DNA of 64,000 bases. It comes from Gigaspora margarita (taxonomy: Eukaryota > Glomeromycota > Glomeromycetes > Diversisporales > Gigasporaceae). The notes beneath the pieces are model-generated. The model was not told the DNA's origin and ran no database searches. It saw nothing but the letters and a program-made list of their open reading frames with translations. The stretch's first letter is position 1, and each line of letters begins with the position of its first letter. The stretch spans positions 265,882 to 329,881 of the forward strand of contig WTPW01000356.1 of NCBI GenBank assembly GCA_009809945.1. Direction: 5' to 3'. Below are positions 58,101-64,000 of this stretch, one piece after another. Position numbers and translations under genes: made by a program.

Positions 58101-59422
58101 TTTTTTTTTTACCTTAATATATAAGGTGCGCTTATAGCACTTTATTTAGTATGTACATAAAAATTTACAAATTTACAATTATTTAAAAAATTTTAAGGCT
58201 GATATAAGGCCTTTATTTACTGCATGAGGGATCTGTTTAAGAACATTAAGTTCTCTGTTTAATTGATGTGTAACAAAGCTGTAATATTAAAATTGTTGAT
58301 TATATTATTGCCGCATTTAGAAGAGGTATATAAGCACCAGATTTCATAAACTATATTAATGTTTAACCATTTAACTGCTCTTTTAATACTTATTGGGAGA
58401 ATTTGTGCAGGAGAAATAATATTATTAATAGTGGTAGGTATCAATATATTTGAGGTATTATTTAATATATGACAGCCTATATTTCAAACCTGTTGACTAA
58501 TGGGACACTCCAGAATAAAGTGTTCAATAGTCTGGAGTTCCCCTTCACACTATATACAATTACCACTTTCTGTTGAGATCATTATTCTCAAGCGATAACC
58601 TAAAGGAAGTGCTTTGTGAAGAAGTAACCATGTATATCTACCTTTTTGTTAGGTATCCAATTACAATGAGGTGGAATTGTTGAGTTTGGAAGTTTCTTAA
58701 TCAAATTATTTTGTGTAATTGAAGTAGAAGTTGATTTATTTCTAAGAAATTGAACTACCTTATTAATTGAATATGTATTACATTGTTCATGTACTAGTGA
58801 TATGGATTCAGGAACCCAGGACCATGATTCTTTATTTTTACTGATTGTTCTTTCTACCTTTTTCCAGGCTTTGACAAATGGGTTCCATCTAGATGGCCAT
58901 GATTTGGTACTTATGGGATTAGATGATAGGGCTGTAGCTATTGAAATTCCTCTACTATTAAAGATCTGTTGTTCTATTATATTTCGTTCTATTTTTGCCC
59001 ATAAAAAGTTTCCAGTTAAAAGTTTAATCTATATATTAACTTTATAAGCTATTAAGATATCTGAGAGTACAGGAATTTGTAAGCTGAAAGTGGAGTATAA
59101 TTGCTGAAATATAGAAAATCGTGGTAATGTATTTGTATCACATTTAATACTTTTCATTATGATTTTATTGAGTTCTACATTTTGCTTACTAGAAGAAGGC
59201 AAAAGAGTAGCCATCTACCAGATACATGATATAACTAATGTATTAACCTAATGTATTAACAATAAGGATGCAGCCTTTGAGGGATAAATTACGATTATTT
59301 ATGTTGTCTACAATTTGCTTTAATCTCTGAATAGTATTAGACCAAAGAGAATTTGGAGCATATCCTTTGTTATTTACAGTGTACCCAAGTATTGTAACTG
59401 TTTCATTTTGTTTAAGAATTTT
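58101..59422 (-). pseudogene. 5'-truncated LINE with reverse-transcriptase C-terminus
   Basis: Read on the minus strand from 59422. LGYTVNNKGYAPNSLW and RNLSLKGCILIVNTL (about 59270-59390) belong to the conserved region after the LINE reverse-transcriptase domain. Further down, EGELQTIEHFILECP (about 58505-58550), with an upstream Cys and His/Cys spacing, matches the C-terminal zinc-binding (zf-RVT) segment. Frameshifts and stops abound (for example after 59240). The 3' end is an A-run (T at 58100-58110 on the + strand). AAATGATATAATT at 58088-58100 and 59423-59436 is the target duplication. Copy A of the duplication (23888-23901) shows the empty site. A typical dead-on-arrival insertion. Confidence 0.93.
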
Positions 59423-60250
59423 AAATGATATAATTTAAAATGCATTGTAATGAGAGACAATATAGAATAGTTAATTAGAAGTAAAATAAATTAAGCAAAA
59501 GATAAGGCGAGTTAGCTCACATAATTTTAATAATAAAACTTGAAATAATAAATTTATTCACAATCTGAGGAGTAAAAAATCTTGTCCAAAAAAATTGGAC
59601 CAATATAATACTACAAATAACAAATAAAATATGTATAGACTATAAATAAACACCAAACAATTTCTCAGCATCATTAATACAAAGTTCTACGAAATAACTC
59701 GTGGGCGTTATTTTGAAAATCTAATACTTTAAAAATTAGTTTATGTGGTATCGAATTAGTGCCATTTTACGTTCCGAATTAATGCGCAGTAGCATAGCAT
59801 TGTTGTAAAAATGATATACAGCTGATCTACCATAAGTGCATCCTTTTATAAGTGCACTTCACACACGCTTTCTTTCTATAAGTGCGCTTCACATATATAA
59901 GTGCACATCATTTGATCCACTAATGTAATGTAACATTATATGTAGATTTACACGCATAAATGCACATTCCATAGTACGTTTCCTAATTACATGCACTTAT
60001 GGAAGATTGACTGTATTGGATTCAAAAAAATCAACACTTATCGAAATAACGCACATGGCATATTCAAAATAACGCCAGGCAATTAATTAACACGCAGATC
60101 GGCGTTATTTCGCGCTTATACGGTGCCTGTTTTATAATATGAAATCGATAAGAAGTTGAGAATTGCAACTAGTATCATTATAATTAATATGTAACAGGTT
60201 AGTATACAATAATACAGTATGATACAGCACATATTTTCTAACTCCCTTTA

Positions 60251-60468
60251 CAGCTGATTTGAAAATTAGCGGGACATGTGATGAATTTTGTGATAATCGA
60301 CAATTATTTTTCGGTAATAACAGCATAATTTTCCGATAATATAATTTACAGCCGATATATTATCGCGGTATGTTTTGTACCGGCCGAAAATTATATAATC
60401 GAAAACTAATTACCGAAATTTGCTGACGATCATCACAAAATTCATCACGTGCCCCACTAATATACAAG
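60251..60468. mobile_element. CAGCTG-ended palindromic MITE, copy B allele
   Basis: Counterpart of 24958-25182, with the inner palindrome present and the right terminus partly lost (AATATACAAGTAACTC). Confidence 0.75.
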
Positions 60469-60880
60469 TAACTCAAGTGCCAAAAAAAAAAAAAAACTTT
60501 CTGGCCAAATAAGCACATATAAAAATAAAAAATCGTTATTTTGAAAGCTTCAATAACCTTTCATTATATTGCTTGGTCTGATGATTTTATTAATGCAGAA
60601 GAAAAAATTATATAGAAATCGGTATTTTATCACTAAATTAACCATTCAAACTTTGTAGCAAATTGCATAGATACGAACTAAGCATGTATTTCGTCGCAGC
60701 CTAATCCTTACCTAGCCTTCTTCCGCTAATATACCGTATTAGCGCCATATTCGCGTTAATTAATTGACCTGAGCGTTATTTGGATACGCCCATGTGCGTT
60801 ATTTCGAAACAAACTTCCATAATTGCATGTGATTAGGAAAAGTGCGCTACGGAATGCACACATATGGAATATAATGTTAC

Positions 60881-61273
60881 ACTAGAGATAGGTTTCATGC
60901 GTGCGCATGATTCCTTAATCGTGCGCATTAATGCGCATTCATTCTCATGCTTCGGAATCATGCGCATTTTATCACATATAAAATTTATGTAGGAAGATTA
61001 AAGTATAAATAATTTAGGCCAGGGAGCGTATTGTCGGACGGAATTAAGGAATATGGATGCAAAAGTTTCGAAAAATTCCGAAAAGAAAAATGAATGAACA
61101 TAAAAGAAGAGCAAAATTTGGGTAAATTTTGAGCACGTATCCGATATTTTCCGAAGGGAAAATGTTAATTCCAAAAACTATATCATGCGATTTCATGCGC
61201 ATTTTATATAACGTGCGCATTAATGCGCATCCATGCGCATGTTATTATAGAATGCACATTTTTCCCATCACTA
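60881..61273. mobile_element. hAT MITE, copy B allele
   Basis: Counterpart of 25794-26176, AATGTTAC at 60873-60880 and 61274-61281. Confidence 0.8.
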
Positions 61274-61611
61274 AATGTTACGTTATCAAATGATGTGCAC
61301 TTATAGAAAGAAAAGTATGTGAAGGTTAATAGCATATATAGGAAGAAAGTGCATGTGAAGCGCACTTATAAAGAATGCATTTATGGAAGGTATTGTATAT
61401 CATTTTTTACATTAGAGTGCGCGTTAATTTGGAACGACTATGAGCATTAATTCGAGACACTTAAACCATTTTTGAAGTTTCGATTTTCAAATAACGCCTA
61501 CGAGCGTTATTTCGCTCTTATACGGTACTGCTTTTTAAAGGGGTCGGAAAGTGAAGTTAATTCGATATCTGATATATGATCTACATATTGCATAAATTAC
61601 ACTCTTGATAT

Positions 61612-63360
61612 CTATATACAGTATACCTCTAACCATAACTGCATTAAAAAGATAGCCCTAAACGTCGCTTAGCTTTAGCTGACCACTTTTTAAAGTCATA
61701 AATCCAGCTTAAGCCATAATTATGAAAGCCAAGACTGGAGCATGATTTGAGCCATGGCTATACTAGTAGTGGTATCATTAAGTATTAAGCAGTGTTTGAT
61801 TAAACTGCATCTTATTGACCTGGGCCCTAAACAAAACTATATTCGGCTAGCACAATTCCAAAGAGCAATAACGATAATAAAAGAACACATTTTTATAAGT
61901 TTGATCTTTATTCTAGTTATACAAAATATATAAATATAGTCTAAGTGATGCAATATCGTGAAGATTAAGTGCAGAATTTCACGTTTTGTTGAATTTCACG
62001 TTTTGTTGCATTTCACGTATTGCACAATCAGTTATAAGATTTTGCGGACGTACCCCATTAAAAATGCCATAATAACCATACACTTCGTGATATTACATAT
62101 CACTCCGTTCCTGATAATCAGCAACATTAATTTTATAGTGTTACGCTAATATCAAATATTCACGAACACATACTTTTAAAAGGTTAAATTTATATACACA
62201 CTCATGTTTGCCAAGCAAACGATTAAACATTCACATACATCGAATATCATTTTCTCATCACATGGACTAATGATTGGTAAAAATGTACAAGACACTTGTG
62301 ACGGACATAATTTTATAATAATGGGATTACTAACAGAGACATAAAAGGGTATTATTTTCTATCTATTTGTTGTTCAGCTCATCTTCCCAGAAGTACCAGG
62401 AAAGTATCGCTTATATATTTTTTCCTCATATTGTTGTTTAGATACTCTTCCCGATGGTTATTAACTCTATTCATTGGTTCTTCACTTTCTTAGGTGGCTA
62501 ATAATTATATCCGCTGGTTAGTAACCAGCGGCCGGTCCAATTCCGAAATCCCACAGCCGATGTGGCTTACCGACCCCATGATTACACTTAATAAAAAATT
62601 TTCGACGTCGACCATAACAATGAACTCATATAGGGGGTCACCAAAATTCCGGGTCGTGATGCGTCGGAGTGCTTCAGAATAATGGTCGGCTGGATCGGAA
62701 TTGATCAATTTTGCCCCAAGATCATAAAAAATTTTACTAATAAAACATATCCATTCATTAAGTAAAACATGCCCAGCTGATAATTTTGCTATAGAATCTG
62801 CTAAAGACCGTGGCTAAACGCCGACCTAGATCCAACGCATCCGACCCGGAAATTTGGAGACAGCACTGTAAAAATCATAACAATGTACGGATTCACACTA
62901 TTACGTGCAACGGCATTCCATATTACATGTTATACCGGTTCTTTATAGGGTGACACTTCTATATATATCTCTAAAAGTATTTGATGAAGGCTTAAATTTC
63001 GCGGAAGTATCTACCAGCAACTGGGAAAGCTAATAAAACAAATATTACGTCTTTGATTTGTAAATGTAAAATAATAAATAATTAGTGACTTTGGTAGAAA
63101 ATTCGGTAAACACTTATAAAATTACTAAAGTTTTATACAGATTGATAATGGAAAGACGTTGTTATTGAAAAAAATTAAGGATTAGAATATCCAGAATTCA
63201 TTAAGATAATCTTAAAAAGAGTCTGTTATACTGTATTTTGTTATTTTATTGTTGAATTTATTCGTCAAGGATTTCACCAATAATCGTCATATGAATGACC
63301 TGTGAACCGTTATGCCAATGCAAAAATAGCGCTGTACGTACGTACGTACGTCTATTTCAT
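61612..63360. other. Block present only in copy B, no gene seen
   Basis: No protein recognised; open frames at 61958-62149 and 62494-62708 are in repeat or AT-rich sequence. It contains the reversed ACAGG MITE (62631-62869), an imperfect tandem GAATTTCACGTTTTGTTG (61974-62010) and ACGTACGTACG microsatellites near 63334-63352. Confidence 0.45.
62631..62869 (-). mobile_element. ACAGG-ended MITE, copy 3, reversed
   Basis: Reverse complement of the elements at 24288-24517 and 26536-26774 (GGCTAAACGCCGACCTAGAT, GGCTGGATCGGAATTGATCA). Ends changed to ACAGTGCTGTC and GGGGGTCACC. Confidence 0.85.
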
Positions 63361-63703
63361 GTAGCATCAATGAAATTGCAGCAGCATTAGACATGCGTAC
63401 GTACAGTACGTACTGTGCATATGTAAAATTCGAATTTTGGAGGCAGTAAATTTTCTTGGCTAAAAAGTTTGAAATGCATGATGTTACACGGAACTAATGT
63501 GCGAAAATTATTTCCTAATTTCTATTTATTCACTAAATTATTCAGTTCTTGTGCATTTAATAATTTTAATCTCAAGAATTTAATTTCTAATATTGATATT
63601 TAGTATTAAAACGGTAATCTGAAATGATAAAATTTATCAAATACATAAAAAATCACAAACTACGTAGTTAACCCACAAAAAATTTTCCGGTCACGTGACT
63701 TTA

Positions 63704-64000
63704 TCGTGGCGCAAACCAATTGAATTTTAGGATCAGGTGTAACGTAAAAATCGCGCTTTTTATGATTTTTCATAAAAAATCGCTAATAACTCTAAAGATT
63801 GTCTATGAAATCGTCTACTGCGCATTAACAAAAAAAATTCCTTGCAAAATTTTGGTACTAGTAGCACTCTAACCAAGCGTCTAACCCAAACCCTAACCAC
63901 TCGATTTATTACTTGAATTCATTCGCTTTATTCGATTGTTTTGATTGTTTTGATTTTCACGTTACACCTGATCTCAAAATTTGATTGGTTTGTGCCACAA
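63704..64000. mobile_element. Inverted-repeat element at the window edge
   Basis: GTGGCGCAAACCAATTGAAT and AGGATCAGGTGTAACGT at 63704-63750 recur inverted at 63958-64000 (ACGTTACACCTGATC, TTGGTTTGTGCCAC). Arms about 45 bp. Its right limit may lie beyond the window. The interior has TAACCCAAACCCTAACC. Confidence 0.8.

Larger units (their letters stand above)
57959..63655 (+). repeat. Segmental duplication, copy B
   Basis: Partner of 23487-27095. Longer because of a LINE (58101-59422) and an extra block (61612-63360) that ends where the similarity resumes at CATGCGTACGTAC. Confidence 0.9.

Noticed and set aside
62494-62708. Overlapping open frames on both strands
   Set aside because: Largely within the reversed ACAGG MITE; explained by the GC-richer repeat.

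Overview
The window is AT-rich eukaryotic DNA (very roughly 70-75% A+T by eye), with short spliceosomal introns, almost no intact genes and a dense load of nested transposons. The gene families visible are a BTB/POZ-BACK-TLDc protein, Sel1-repeat remnants and a small secreted cysteine-rich protein. Together with abundant hAT and Tc1/mariner-type elements, they best fit a glomeromycotan (arbuscular mycorrhizal) fungus of the Rhizophagus kind. This assignment comes from family recognition, not from a search. Two runs of N (12490-12627 and 38531-39026) and a single N at 25192 mark assembly gaps.

Only two protein genes look intact. The first is a two-exon BTB-BACK-TLDc gene (4786-6316, + strand). 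Two broken relatives lie in the same window: a 3' fragment just upstream (3385-4140) and a copy at 49349-50672 disabled by a frameshift, a stop codon and a transposon inserted at TTAA. The second is a two-exon gene (28121-28406, + strand) for a 68-residue secreted protein with six cysteines, a candidate effector. Pseudogenes include a hAT transposase (8486-10909, - strand), decayed coding remnants (42272-43362), Sel1-type remnants (about 44010-46090) and a 5'-truncated LINE (58101-59422, - strand).

Layout. 1-600 holds tandem degenerate repeats, and 2474-2745 a fold-back element. 3.4-6.3 kb holds the BTB-TLDc pair. 7.2-13.0 kb is a hAT element with a dead transposase, two GGGTCACCC-type minisatellites and two hAT MITEs inserted in one of them. 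13.4-23 kb is a mosaic of repeats. It includes a nest of MITE > tRNA-headed SINE > hAT MITE > two Tc1/mariner MITEs at 16.6-19.6 kb. 23.5-27.1 kb and 58.0-63.7 kb are two copies of a segmental duplication. 28.1-28.4 kb is the secreted-protein gene. 28.8-31.85 kb is a long palindrome split by a hAT element that itself carries a hAT MITE. 33.2-34.6 kb is an element inserted into its own relative. 35.2-37.2 kb is a degenerate satellite split by a hAT MITE. 38-41.1 kb is a tandem repeat split by a TA-flanked element. 41-46 kb holds decayed coding sequence and MITEs. 46.8-48.4 kb is a mariner-type element. 53.3-55.5 kb is a hAT element holding nine back-to-back palindromes. 56-58 kb is a satellite of about 110 bp period.

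No operon or multi-gene pathway is visible. The strongest new observations are the palindrome array, the duplication in which paired filled and empty sites show exact insertion footprints, the nested insertions with readable target duplications, and the small secreted cysteine-rich protein. All boundaries were read by eye and can be off by a few bases.
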